NCBI GenBank assembly: GCA_040003205.1
Contig: JBDUDA010000095.1
Coordinates: 1 to 10,622, forward strand
Length of the DNA: 10,622 nucleotides
DNA from: JALYIM01 sp040003205
GTDB taxonomy: Bacteria; Acidobacteriota; Terriglobia; Terriglobales; Acidobacteriaceae
Reading direction: 5' to 3'
The notes beneath the pieces are model-generated. The model did not search any database. It was given only the letters and a program-made list of their open reading frames with translations, and had not been told where the DNA came from. A program made the translations under genes and the position numbers. Positions 1 to 6,857 of the stretch are shown piece by piece. Every line of letters begins with the position of its first letter. Positions within the stretch are counted from its first letter, which is position 1.

Positions 1-437
1 TAAAGCCGCGATAATTAAATCCGACTTCAACGCGGCTCTGAAGAGCCGCTCTTCCGCGTTAACAATGCCAATCGCGGTCGAATCCTAGAAACCCGCCTCG
101 TTTGCCACGAGATTCCGAAAATTTAAGACCCCTGATTGAAGAGTCTCCGTGGAAGAGCGGCCATTTATGGCCGCGTGAGCACGCACGAGACGTCCGCCCT
201 TTAGGGCCTGGGGCTAAAGCCGCGATAATTAAATCCGACTTCAACGCGGCTCTGAAGAGCCGCTCTTCCACGTTAACAATGCCAATCGCGGTCGAATCCT
301 AGAACCCGCGCTCGTTTGCCACGAGATTCCGGAAATTTAAGACCCCTGATTGAAAAGTCTCCGTGGAAGATCGGCCATTTATGGCCGCGTTAGAGCGCAC
401 GACACGTCCGCCCTTTAGGGCCTGAGATCGAAGGGAC
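1..437. repeat. Palindrome-rich tandem repeat, two units
   Basis: Two head-to-tail units, 1-214 and 215-437, agree at all but about a dozen positions until the last few bases; the second ends with a short insertion of about 9 bp. Each unit carries the same set of short GC-rich palindromes. In unit 1 these are a stem GCGGCTC/GAGCCGC with a TGAA loop (about 32-49), GCGGCCAT/ATGGCCGC (157-174), and GCCCT/AGGGC (196-207). A long-range pair lies between 45-58 and 148-161 (GCCGCTCTTCC with GGAAGAGCGGC). The junction GGCTAAAGCC is itself a small palindrome. Small reading frames cross the units on both strands but resemble no protein and have no ribosome binding site. The repeat may continue left of the window. 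The repeat is seen directly; that it is a lineage-specific palindromic intergenic element is inference. Confidence 0.9.
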
Positions 438-511
438 TAAAGCCCGCAGGAATGAAATTATCTCTAGTGCGGCTCCAAGAGTCGCTCTTCCACGTAGGAC
501 CGATGCCCTTC
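438..511. repeat. Decayed partial third repeat unit
   Basis: Starts with the same TAAAGCC as the two units to its left and keeps the GCGGCTC-x-AAGAG-x-CGCTCTTCCACG core (about 469-496). The central part is diverged, and similarity fades around 511, just before the end of the oxygenase gene at 534. It looks like an older or truncated copy, so the array grew or decayed next to the 3' end of that gene. Confidence 0.7.
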
Positions 512-533
512 TTAATTATCCGCCGCGCTAGGA

Positions 534-1679
534 TTAGCTTCGCCACTTCAGCGCTACCGGACCAGCCATGGGATGCTTCATCTCGCTGCCGCTGCGGCGT
601 GATTCGAGATATGCGGACTTCAATTGGAAATACCATTTCGCGGGGCGGTCGGCATCGTCTATCAGCATCAGGTGAGGATTGTGTTTTAATCCTCGCGCCT
701 GATCTTCCATAGTCTGGCGGTCCTGCTCGACGAATTTCGCGAAGACAAATTTCAGCAGCTCCGGTCCCAGCGGCATCCAACGGAAAATATTCCATGCGGC
801 TACCACGTCAATCCGGCTGAGGCTGCGGGTGATGGGTGTTACAGTCGTCAAACTTGAAAACCAATATTTGCCCGCGCGAATAGTTTCCAGTCGCAAGTTC
901 GGCAGAACAAAATCGATCGTCGTAGTGATGGAATCGGCGTCCGCGTAAAGCCGCAGCAACTTATAGGGCGCGCTGTTTGAACTGGGAGTGTGCGCGCTCA
1001 TGCGGAATCCATTTGGAATCGGCTCGAAGTTCTTCCGTTTCTCGTGGATGCTCTGGCGCGAGCGCCACCACCATGCCTGATGCACGAATGGCCCGTGCGC
1101 CGGGTCCATCAGTCCGATGATGCCGTGGTCCACGTTGCATGGCAGGTCGGCGGTCAGGCGTGCAGTTTTGTATTTGTCGCTGAAGGTTGGAATTCGCGGC
1201 GCAGTAGTTGAAGGCGCGACCGCCTGGGTGAATCCGGCGCTCGCGGGCTTCGGTTCAGGAATAAAAACCCATATGAAATCGTCCTGCTCCTGGCAGGCAT
1301 AGCTGCCGGCATAGATGCGATCTACTTTTAGTTTCTGATCGGCGGTCAGCGATGGAATCAGTTGACACTGCCCGCTCTGCGCATCGAACTTCCAGCCGTG
1401 ATAACTGCACTCCACCTCCTTGCCGTCAAAGCGTCCGCAGGATAGCGGCATGCCCCGATGCGGACAGGCATCGTGCAGCGCGAATGGAATTCCCTTCGCA
1501 TCCCGCCCGATGACAAGCGGACTTTCGAGCAGCATGGTTTTGCGAAGACGTCTTCCACTGACCTGCTCGCTGGGCAGCGCGCGATACCAGAATCCAAAAA
1601 GCATAGCGGAGTCGGGAGCTTCGCGCTGCGGTGAAGTCGCTGTGTCTTCGAAAGCTGGCATCAATTCGTGGCGAATCAC
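534..1679 (-). CDS. Rieske 2Fe-2S non-heme iron oxygenase (alpha-subunit type)
   Basis: 381 residues, predicted cytoplasmic. An N-terminal Rieske domain (about 25-140) holds the [2Fe-2S] ligands C72-x-H74 (CPHRGMP) and C91-x2-H94 (CSYHGW). The catalytic domain has D192-P-A-H195-x4-H200, the usual bridging Asp and two His of the mononuclear iron site. An E-Q-D motif at 318-320 lies where a third, carboxylate ligand is expected. Family members use electrons from a reductase or ferredoxin to hydroxylate or demethylate aromatic or alicyclic substrates. The single-chain layout recalls vanillate demethylase or pheophorbide a oxygenase more than naphthalene dioxygenase, but I cannot name the substrate. 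No reductase or ferredoxin gene is nearby. The chosen start is GTG at 1679, with no clear ribosome binding site; an ATG at 1661 (codon 7) is an alternative. The fold is firm, the substrate unknown. Confidence 0.9.
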   Translation of the reverse strand: MIRHELMPAFEDTATSPQREAPDSAMLFGFWYRALPSEQVSGRRLRKTMLLESPLVIGRDAKGIPFALHDACPHRGMPLSCGRFDGKEVECSYHGWKFDAQSGQCQLIPSLTADQKLKVDRIYAGSYACQEQDDFIWVFIPEPKPASAGFTQAVAPSTTAPRIPTFSDKYKTARLTADLPCNVDHGIIGLMDPAHGPFVHQAWWWRSRQSIHEKRKNFEPIPNGFRMSAHTPSSNSAPYKLLRLYADADSITTTIDFVLPNLRLETIRAGKYWFSSLTTVTPITRSLSRIDVVAAWNIFRWMPLGPELLKFVFAKFVEQDRQTMEDQARGLKHNPHLMLIDDADRPAKWYFQLKSAYLESRRSGSEMKHPMAGPVALKWRS

Positions 1680-1769
1680 GGCCAGCGTATCACAGTGAGT
1701 TTAGATTTTCGGAGAGCGCTGCGGAAACATAAGCCAGACACTACACAGAAGAAGTGGTCAAAACGGAGG

Positions 1770-1813
1770 GCAGGAATCGCGCTGAGTCCAACGGGACGCC
1801 GCGCGATTCCTGC
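1770..1813 (-). terminator. Nested hairpin downstream of glnK, probable terminator
   Basis: A perfect 13-bp inverted repeat: GCAGGAATCGCGC (1770-1782) with GCGCGATTCCTGC (1801-1813). The 18-nt loop holds a second 4-bp stem, GTCC (1786-1789) with GGAC (1794-1797), closed by AACG. It starts 44 nt after the glnK stop codon, as expected for the end of the porin-amtB-glnK transcript. On that strand the hairpin is followed by CCCTCCGTTTTG, so the U-tract is short and offset. Termination is likely but not textbook; a palindromic repeat or an RNA-stabilising structure is the alternative. Confidence 0.55.
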
Positions 1814-1857
1814 ATGTGCCCATGCCTGAGCACAGTCTTTATTATTAAACTCTCTAA

Positions 1858-2196
1858 CTAAATCGCCGCAGCGCCTACTTCCTGATTGCGGATGCGAATC
1901 ACTTGATCAACTTTCGACAGGAAGATTTTCCCATCGCCGATCTTGCCAGTGGAAGCAGTCTTGATGATGGCCTCAACCGTCGCATCCACCAGATCGTCCG
2001 GCACCACAACCTCGATCTTCACCTTCGGCAGCAAGTCCACGCTGTACTCTCTGCCGCGATAGATCTCGGTGTGTCCTTTTTGCCGGCCATGGCCGCGCAC
2101 ATCTGAAATGGTCATACCCTGCACGCCCAAGTCGGTGAGAACCTCTTTAATTGATTCGAATTTCGAGGGCTGAACTATTGCTTCGATTTTTGTCAT
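1858..2196 (-). CDS. glnK: PII nitrogen regulatory protein, GlnK/GlnB type
   Basis: 112 residues, the normal length of a PII subunit; PII works as a cytoplasmic trimer that senses ATP/ADP and 2-oxoglutarate and binds targets through its T-loop. The T-loop is complete, with Y51 in YRGREYSVD, the residue uridylylated by GlnD in proteobacteria. Nucleotide-binding segments are GRQK (37-40), the B-loop TGKIGDGK (83-90) and the C-terminal R101-x-R103. The start is ATG, with AGAGGA about 10 nt upstream. The gene follows amtB after 82 nt. In such pairs the PII protein enters the cytoplasmic side of the Amt trimer and blocks ammonium uptake when nitrogen is plentiful, which is why glnK is preferred over glnB; sequence alone does not separate them. 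Whether Y51 is modified here is unknown, since no glnD is in the window. Confidence 0.96.
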   Translation of the reverse strand: MTKIEAIVQPSKFESIKEVLTDLGVQGMTISDVRGHGRQKGHTEIYRGREYSVDLLPKVKIEVVVPDDLVDATVEAIIKTASTGKIGDGKIFLSKVDQVIRIRNQEVGAAAI

Positions 2197-2226
2197 TTTT
2201 TCTGTCCTCTCAGGTTGCTAAATTGT

Positions 2227-2266
2227 AGTCCGGATAAGGGCGGAAGTTTTCCGCCCCCGCCGGACT
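2227..2266 (-). promoter_or_regulatory. Two-part hairpin between amtB and glnK
   Basis: An outer 7-bp stem, AGTCCGG (2227-2233) with CCGGACT (2260-2266), encloses a 4/3-nt internal loop and an inner 8-bp stem, GGGCGGAA (2238-2245) with TTCCGCCC (2249-2256), with a 3-nt loop. It begins 12 nt past the amtB stop and ends about 30 nt before the glnK start. No U-tract follows on the transcribed strand. An RNA-stabilising or partial-attenuation role, setting the AmtB to GlnK ratio, fits better than full termination. The role is inference. Confidence 0.6.
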
Positions 2267-2278
2267 GATTCAGCCAGG

Positions 2279-3904
2279 CTACTTAGTCGCAACCCGAGGC
2301 AGCGGTTGCATCGCGATGCTGGCCTTCATCTCGGCTACGGGAACGTGCTGCGACATGCCAGCCGGCGCTCCCAGCGCGGAGATCACGTATTCCGGATAAG
2401 CCGAAATTCCGTGCTCGTGCAGATCGAGGCCATAAAGCTCGCCCTCTTCCGAAACTCGCAGCAAGCCCGCGGCGTTCACTGCGTACATCACCGCCATGGC
2501 TACCGCGAATGTTGCCGCGGTAATCGTGGCGCTGCCGATCGCCTGCGCCACCAGAACTTGCGTTCCTCCACCGTAAAAAAGTCCTTTCAACGCGGTGGAA
2601 TTATCAGGACCAGTCGGTCCGCTGGCCCCATATTTTCCGCAAGCAAACAGGCCGAGAGATATCGTCCCCCAGATTCCGCAGATCCCGTGGACCGGCACCG
2701 CGCCAATGGGATCGTCAATTCTCAGCCACTCCAGCAACTCCACACCCAGCACCACGATCACGCCGGAAACCCCGCCCAACAAAATTGCCCCAGTCGGAGT
2801 GACCCAGTAACACGGACAAGTAATGGCGACCAGGCCGGCGAGAAATCCGTTGGTAGTGAATCCCGCGTCCCATTTCTTGCTCGACATGTAGGCCCAGAAC
2901 ATCGCGGTTAATCCGGCGGCGCAGGCTGCCAGCGTGGTGTTGGCGGCGACGCGTCCAATGCCCTCGAAATCCATCGCCGAAAGAGTGCTGCCAGGGTTGA
3001 ATCCGTACCATCCAAACCACAGGATTAACCCGCCGCTGACCGCGATGGTCAAATCGTGTGGAAGCATGGGGGCTCCACCGTCACGCTTAAATTTGCGTCC
3101 CAACCGAGGCCCAAGCACGATTGCTCCCGCAAGCGCGATAAATCCTCCAATGGTGTGGACTACTGTGGACCCGGCAAAATCGTGAAAGCCCGTCCCCAAC
3201 GATGGAAAGAAATGTCCATCGCTTCCCATGAGCGCGAGCCAGCCATCCGGCCCCCAAGCCCAGTGGCCAACAATTGGATAGATGAAACCGGAGACGGCGA
3301 CGCTATAGAGAAGATCGCCGACGAATCCGGTTCGGCCAATCATTGCGCCTGAAGTGATAGTGGAGCAGGTATCCGCAAAGGCGAACTGAAATAGCCAAAA
3401 TGCCAAGAACGCCACGCCGCTGGTTTCATAAGTTGCCGGAGCGTTTTGCAGAAAGAACCAGTGATATCCGATGAAGCCGTTGCCGTGGCTGAACATAAAG
3501 GCAAATCCGAACGCATAGAAGAGGATGCCGCAAAGGCATGTGTCCACCACGCATTCCATCAATACGTTTACGGTTTCGCGGGAACGGCAGAATCCGGCTT
3601 CGAGCATGGTGAAGCCGACCTGCATGCCGAACACGAGGAAAGCTGCTATCAATGTCCAAGTCGTGTTGATGGGGTTTACGACATCCGCGGCTTTGACTTC
3701 CGGCGCGGCGGTCTGCGCATAAACGTGGCTGAAGAAGACGCCGGAGATCACAAAGCCGATGAGCAGCACTAATCCAACGCCCATGGCTTTGCCCGCAAAG
3801 ACGAGTCGTGCGTAGCGCCGCCATTCCGGTTCGCGCATCCGGCCCGCTAGACGCGAGAACTTTTCCGATAGAGACAGCCTCTTGCTCTGTTTCCCTGCAA
3901 ACAT
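2279..3904 (-). CDS. amtB: Ammonium transporter, Amt/MEP/Rh family
   Basis: 541 residues, longer than E. coli AmtB (about 430), with the excess at the two ends. It conducts ammonium across the inner membrane as a trimer. Visible landmarks: phenylalanine gate residues F176 (in FQFAF) and F302 (in WYGFN), W217 in the periplasmic S1 region, family signature D242-FAGSTVVH, and the pore twin histidines H250 and H406 (VHGICG). The tail has the usual YGLD-x3-HG-x2-AY motif (491-503). About 40 basic, non-membrane residues precede a hydrophobic stretch (41-62) ending in VYAQ, probably an N-terminal signal or extra helix. The start is supported by AAGGAG 9 nt upstream of the ATG; M23 and M41 are less likely. 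It lies 75 nt downstream of a porin gene and 82 nt upstream of glnK, so the three are probably one operon. A basic 40-residue n-region is unusual for this family. Confidence 0.96.
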   Translation of the reverse strand: MFAGKQSKRLSLSEKFSRLAGRMREPEWRRYARLVFAGKAMGVGLVLLIGFVISGVFFSHVYAQTAAPEVKAADVVNPINTTWTLIAAFLVFGMQVGFTMLEAGFCRSRETVNVLMECVVDTCLCGILFYAFGFAFMFSHGNGFIGYHWFFLQNAPATYETSGVAFLAFWLFQFAFADTCSTITSGAMIGRTGFVGDLLYSVAVSGFIYPIVGHWAWGPDGWLALMGSDGHFFPSLGTGFHDFAGSTVVHTIGGFIALAGAIVLGPRLGRKFKRDGGAPMLPHDLTIAVSGGLILWFGWYGFNPGSTLSAMDFEGIGRVAANTTLAACAAGLTAMFWAYMSSKKWDAGFTTNGFLAGLVAITCPCYWVTPTGAILLGGVSGVIVVLGVELLEWLRIDDPIGAVPVHGICGIWGTISLGLFACGKYGASGPTGPDNSTALKGLFYGGGTQVLVAQAIGSATITAATFAVAMAVMYAVNAAGLLRVSEEGELYGLDLHEHGISAYPEYVISALGAPAGMSQHVPVAEMKASIAMQPLPRVATK

Positions 3905-3979
3905 AGGGCGTTGCTCCTTGTTTAGAATTTCTGACTAGATTTTTCTAAAAATGAACCGTGAATCACCCGCGCCGCCCTC

Positions 3980-5317
3980 TTACTTGGCCTCGCGAGTGTC
4001 GAACATAAAAACCACTCCGGCGGTCATGGTGTTTTGTGAACTTACCGGAAGTCCATTTCCCTTCAGGAACGTCGGATGGTCCGAACTGTCATGCCGAAAT
4101 TCGAGACGGGTAAGCATGTGGCTGGCGATGGTGCGTTCGAGCGTGCCGGTAATTCCGTTAAAGGTTTGCGCAGTTGCGGTGGTGAATCCATAGGGATCGT
4201 CGTAGTACTCATAGCGCGCCGCCAACGTGTATTTTGGAGTCGCTACATATTTTACGTAGCCCGCGACGCCGGTCCAGTACACAGGATTCGCGATTCCAGC
4301 AACACGATCGCCGTGACCGTAGTCGTAGTTCGCCATGAACGACATCTTGCTGGTGGGCGAGTAAGTCACGACCGTATCCCAGAGCTGACGCCAGTTTGAG
4401 TTGTTATCGGTCAATTCGGGACCTGCCATATAGTTTTGGACAAATCCAAACTTCTTATTCGGAGTCCATCCCAGGCTTAGCCCGTACGTTTTGCCAGTAT
4501 TGTTGTCCACCACATTGTTCCAGCCATTGACCACAAAACCTGTCAACGAATACCTGTCGTTGAAGGCGTATTTCGCTCGCAGGCCGTAGTGAAAGTATGG
4601 GATGGCGTACGAGAACAGCAGACCACGTGAGTAGTTCCAGTTATCCTTGGTCTCAATCACCTCAGCGCCGTGAGGAGTGACAAATTTGCCAGCGTCAATT
4701 TGCAGGCCCTTGCCGACGGGTGCGAGGTATGAGAAATACGCCTCTTTCAAATATTGATCGAAGCCCAAGCCGCCCGGGTCAGTTCCGTTTACAGCGTTGA
4801 TTGCCTGGCCGAAGCCTAGCGCGACGTGATATCCGGTGCGGCTGTTAGTGGCGTCGGGAGCTTTGTCCACCACAAGCTCAACCAGGCTCAGGGCGAATTG
4901 GTTCGACGCAGTATCGAAACTGCGAAAGCCATTGGTGCGAGAGGATGGTTGGTTGGAGTTGTAGTTGTAATAAAGGTCTACGAAGCCACTGAGCGACGTT
5001 GGGCCGAGCAGGCTGGAGATCGTTGGAGGCCCTGCGGGGGCCGCTCCCGCCGCTGGCTGCGCCACGAGATTTTGGGTTGGGACTGCCGCCGCAACCGCCG
5101 GCGCGGCGGTTGGAGTTTCTTCCTTCTTGCCTGCAGCAATTTCGGCTTTCAGGTCAGCCAATTGTTTTTCTAAATCTTCCACTCTGCGGTTCAATCCCGC
5201 GGAAGTCTGACTGTCAGTGCTTTCGGTTTGCGCATTACCAACAACCGGAGCGGCGAGCCAAAGGCCCATGGCCAACGCGGCGTACATGGAAAATCGTGAC
5301 AAGTAGAGGCTCTGCAT
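3980..5317 (-). CDS. Outer-membrane beta-barrel porin, BBP2/OmpL-like
   Basis: 445 residues. A signal peptide (about 1-28, ending VVGNA) is followed by a short charged coiled coil (about 43-66, RRVEDLEKQLADLKAEI), an Ala/Pro-rich linker (68-98), and a barrel from about 108 to the C-terminus. The barrel begins SLSGFVDLYYNYN and continues with alternating aromatic strands such as YHYGLRAKY-like and TGFVVNGWNN segments. This pattern matches the putative beta-barrel porin-2 family (PF07642) as I know it; no search was run. The coiled coil before the barrel recalls trimeric OprP/SLH-type porins. It is the first gene of the predicted porin-amtB-glnK operon, suggesting that it admits ammonium or other small nitrogen compounds through the outer membrane; that specificity is inference. 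The start at 5317 has only a distant GAGAG upstream, and M11 is an alternative. Confidence 0.85.
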   Translation of the reverse strand: MQSLYLSRFSMYAALAMGLWLAAPVVGNAQTESTDSQTSAGLNRRVEDLEKQLADLKAEIAAGKKEETPTAAPAVAAAVPTQNLVAQPAAGAAPAGPPTISSLLGPTSLSGFVDLYYNYNSNQPSSRTNGFRSFDTASNQFALSLVELVVDKAPDATNSRTGYHVALGFGQAINAVNGTDPGGLGFDQYLKEAYFSYLAPVGKGLQIDAGKFVTPHGAEVIETKDNWNYSRGLLFSYAIPYFHYGLRAKYAFNDRYSLTGFVVNGWNNVVDNNTGKTYGLSLGWTPNKKFGFVQNYMAGPELTDNNSNWRQLWDTVVTYSPTSKMSFMANYDYGHGDRVAGIANPVYWTGVAGYVKYVATPKYTLAARYEYYDDPYGFTTATAQTFNGITGTLERTIASHMLTRLEFRHDSSDHPTFLKGNGLPVSSQNTMTAGVVFMFDTREAK

Positions 5318-5643
5318 AAGTAGAAACTCTCTTTTCCTGGGAACTAGCCGCTAAGCTCAACGTTGGGGTGTTGCGACAGTCACAGCAAGGTATGCGGTTT
5401 ATGACGTGCCGTCCAATTCAATGTTTTTCTCTGGTGCATTCAAAAATCTTTGAGAACTTAAATCTATGGAGCTCATAAGAGAAAATTTTGCGCGTTGAAA
5501 GCAATGGCTCAGAAAGCGGGATTTGCCGTAACGTCGAACGAAACTTGAATGAGGTGGATTCGTTTTTCAATCGGAGTTCGGGATGGGATTTGATTGAAGT
5601 CTGAATCTACCGAGGCCAGATTCAACTTGCGCGGTCGTCGAAA

Positions 5644-5673
5644 GCAGGTCCCTCCACTTCGGGCGGGAGGACA
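5644..5673 (+). repeat. Decayed copy of the short dispersed repeat
   Basis: Begins GCAGGTCCCTC and ends GGACA. It matches the repeat at 9005-9034 in about 25 of 30 positions and lies in the same orientation. The core CGCTCGGGATGAC has decayed to GGGCGGGAGGAC, so this looks like an old insertion of the same family. Confidence 0.65.
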
Positions 5674-5809
5674 GTTTTTATTGATTCCGGATCTCTGCCG
5701 TCCAGAGGGATCACAGCGACTGCTCCGAGCAACCTGCGAACCGACTCTAAATAATTATCTTGCAACAAGTTACGCCGATTACCATGGTGGTTCAGCACCC
5801 CTTTGTTCA

Positions 5810-5838
5810 TTGTTCTCCTGGTGTTCCAGAACTATAAT
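5810..5838 (+). promoter_or_regulatory. Sigma70-type promoter for the transglycosylase gene
   Basis: A perfect TATAAT (5833-5838) stands 17 bp after TTGTTC (5810-5815), which matches the -35 consensus in 3 of 6 positions. Transcription would start near 5845 and give a leader of about 90 nt to the ATG at 5934. Spacing and the -10 box are good; the weak -35 box is the reason for moderate confidence. Confidence 0.55.
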
Positions 5839-5933
5839 GAACTCACTCTGGTTTAGGTTCTCCCCACAAGGTTCCGGGTAGGCAATTAGCGGCGGTAGTG
5901 TATCCGCTTGAAAGAGTCTTTCTTTACCCGGCT

Positions 5934-6785
5934 ATGCGAAAGCACTGGCAGCGCGTTTTGATGGCTGTGACCGCGACCTCCTTCATCTACTTATCTTCGC
6001 CCCTCTACGCTCAAATTGTGTCGAGCGGCACGAGCCAGATCCTCACAACGCAGATAGACGCTAGCGGACACAAGGTTTATGAGAACGACTTCGTCCGCAT
6101 GCCGGTAAAAAGACCGCTCCAGTTGTCGCGTCCGAGAGCGCTGGTATTTTGGAGTGTCACTGACCACCGTTACAAGCCGGTACCCACCGCGAATTTTAGG
6201 GCTGCACGCTCGGCTGCGGCCGAGGTAAACGAATTGCTGAGACGCGACTCCGCGAGGAGCGCTTCCCCAGCCCAGATTGTGAGCTACTCCCGCGGAGCGT
6301 CTTTTACGCAGCAGCAGGTTGACGCCGCCATTGAACAGGCCGCAGCCCGCCACAATGTTGACGACAGCCTGGTGCGCGCCGTAATCAAGGTGGAATCAAA
6401 CTTCAATCCCAACGCAGTTTCCCCTAAAGGCGCGATGGGATTAATGCAGCTAATGCCGCAAACGGCGCGCCAACTGAATGTTTCCAATCCCTTCGATCCG
6501 CAACAAAACGTGGACGCCGGGGTTCGTCACTTGAAGAGGCTCATGGAAAGTTATGGAGGCGACGTCCGGCTGACGCTGGCCGCCTACAACGCCGGCGCGG
6601 GCGCTGTGGCCCGCAGCGCTGGGGTGCCGCATTTCGCTGAAACTCAAAATTATGTCAAGCGAATCAGCGAGTTATACTACGGCGGCAACGTCCCCCGCGG
6701 ACGCGCGACCGTCAGCCCTTTTCGCGAGCCCGTCCGCATGCAGCGGGACGCCCGAGGGGTTCTCTACATCAGCAACACCGATTGA
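5934..6785 (+). CDS. Exported lytic transglycosylase, SLT family 1
   Basis: 283 residues from the ATG at 5934. It cleaves the beta-1,4 MurNAc-GlcNAc bond of peptidoglycan, forming 1,6-anhydro-MurNAc, in the periplasm. Residues 1-27 form a clear signal peptide (basic start MRKHWQR, hydrophobic core, PLYAQ end). Residues 28-120 have no recognised domain. The C-terminal SLT domain (about 124-250) carries the catalytic Glu E154 in VIKVESNFNP, then GLMQLMP (169-175), AYNAG (217-221) and NYVKRI. The size fits small MltC/Slt-C-like enzymes. An in-frame GTG at 5898 would add 12 residues ahead of the signal peptide; neither start has a strong ribosome binding site, and 5934 is chosen because it gives a normal signal peptide. 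The amidase gene follows after 72 nt on the same strand, suggesting shared work in wall turnover or cell separation. Confidence 0.92.
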   Translation: MRKHWQRVLMAVTATSFIYLSSPLYAQIVSSGTSQILTTQIDASGHKVYENDFVRMPVKRPLQLSRPRALVFWSVTDHRYKPVPTANFRAARSAAAEVNELLRRDSARSASPAQIVSYSRGASFTQQQVDAAIEQAAARHNVDDSLVRAVIKVESNFNPNAVSPKGAMGLMQLMPQTARQLNVSNPFDPQQNVDAGVRHLKRLMESYGGDVRLTLAAYNAGAGAVARSAGVPHFAETQNYVKRISELYYGGNVPRGRATVSPFREPVRMQRDARGVLYISNTD

Positions 6786-6803
6786 CCGCCCGCATCTTAA
6801 TAT

Positions 6804-6828
6804 AGGCATGCTGTCTTTAGGCGTGCTT
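6804..6828 (+). other. Small hairpin between transglycosylase and amidase genes
   Basis: An AGGCATGC/GCGTGCTT stem (6804-6811 with 6821-6828) contains two G-T wobbles and a 9-nt loop, followed only by TCAAA. The two arms are also near-identical direct repeats (AGGCATGCT, AGGCGTGCT). It is too weak for a confident terminator, so it does not rule out co-transcription. Confidence 0.35.
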
Positions 6829-6857
6829 TCAAACCTTCAAAATTACGGACCTGACAA

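Larger units (their letters stand above)
5318..5897. other. Divergent intergenic region, no gene supported
   Basis: 580 bp between the leftward porin operon and the rightward hydrolase genes. The left half (about 5400-5580) is AT-richer and should hold the operon promoter, but I found no convincing -35/-10 pair and no GG-N10-GC sigma54 site on the minus strand. A 7-bp inverted repeat, TGAATCT (5602-5608) with AGATTCA (5618-5624), and a decayed repeat copy (5644-5673) lie in the middle. The rightward promoter is at 5810-5838. A 95-codon frame at 5594-5881 runs through the repeat remnant and has no protein-like features. Confidence 0.7.

Noticed and set aside
72..86. GGTCGAATCC in each repeat unit resembles a tRNA T-loop
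   Set aside because: The flanks do not form a T-arm, and no acceptor or anticodon stem can be drawn.
59..302. Small reading frames on both strands of the tandem repeat
   Set aside because: They follow the repeat, lack ribosome binding sites and resemble no protein.
1..511. CRISPR array
   Set aside because: Units are over 200 bp, contiguous and without short spacers; no cas genes are present.
415..795. 126-codon frame overlapping the end of the oxygenase gene
   Set aside because: Same strand, different frame; it runs into the repeats and has no recognisable features, while the oxygenase frame keeps family motifs.
2306..2911. 201-codon plus-strand frame opposite amtB
   Set aside because: It is a by-product of codon bias in amtB on the other strand; its translation is Arg/His/Gln-rich with no domain.
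3446..3772. 108-codon plus-strand frame opposite the 5' part of amtB
   Set aside because: Antisense shadow of a strongly conserved gene, with no independent support.
5318..5560. Sigma54 promoter for the nitrogen operon
   Set aside because: No GG-N10-GC site found on the minus strand; the nearest, GGCACG at about 5415-5420, has the wrong spacing.
5594..5881. 95-codon frame in the divergent intergenic region
   Set aside because: It crosses a decayed repeat and the promoter region; composition is not protein-like and no ribosome binding site is seen.
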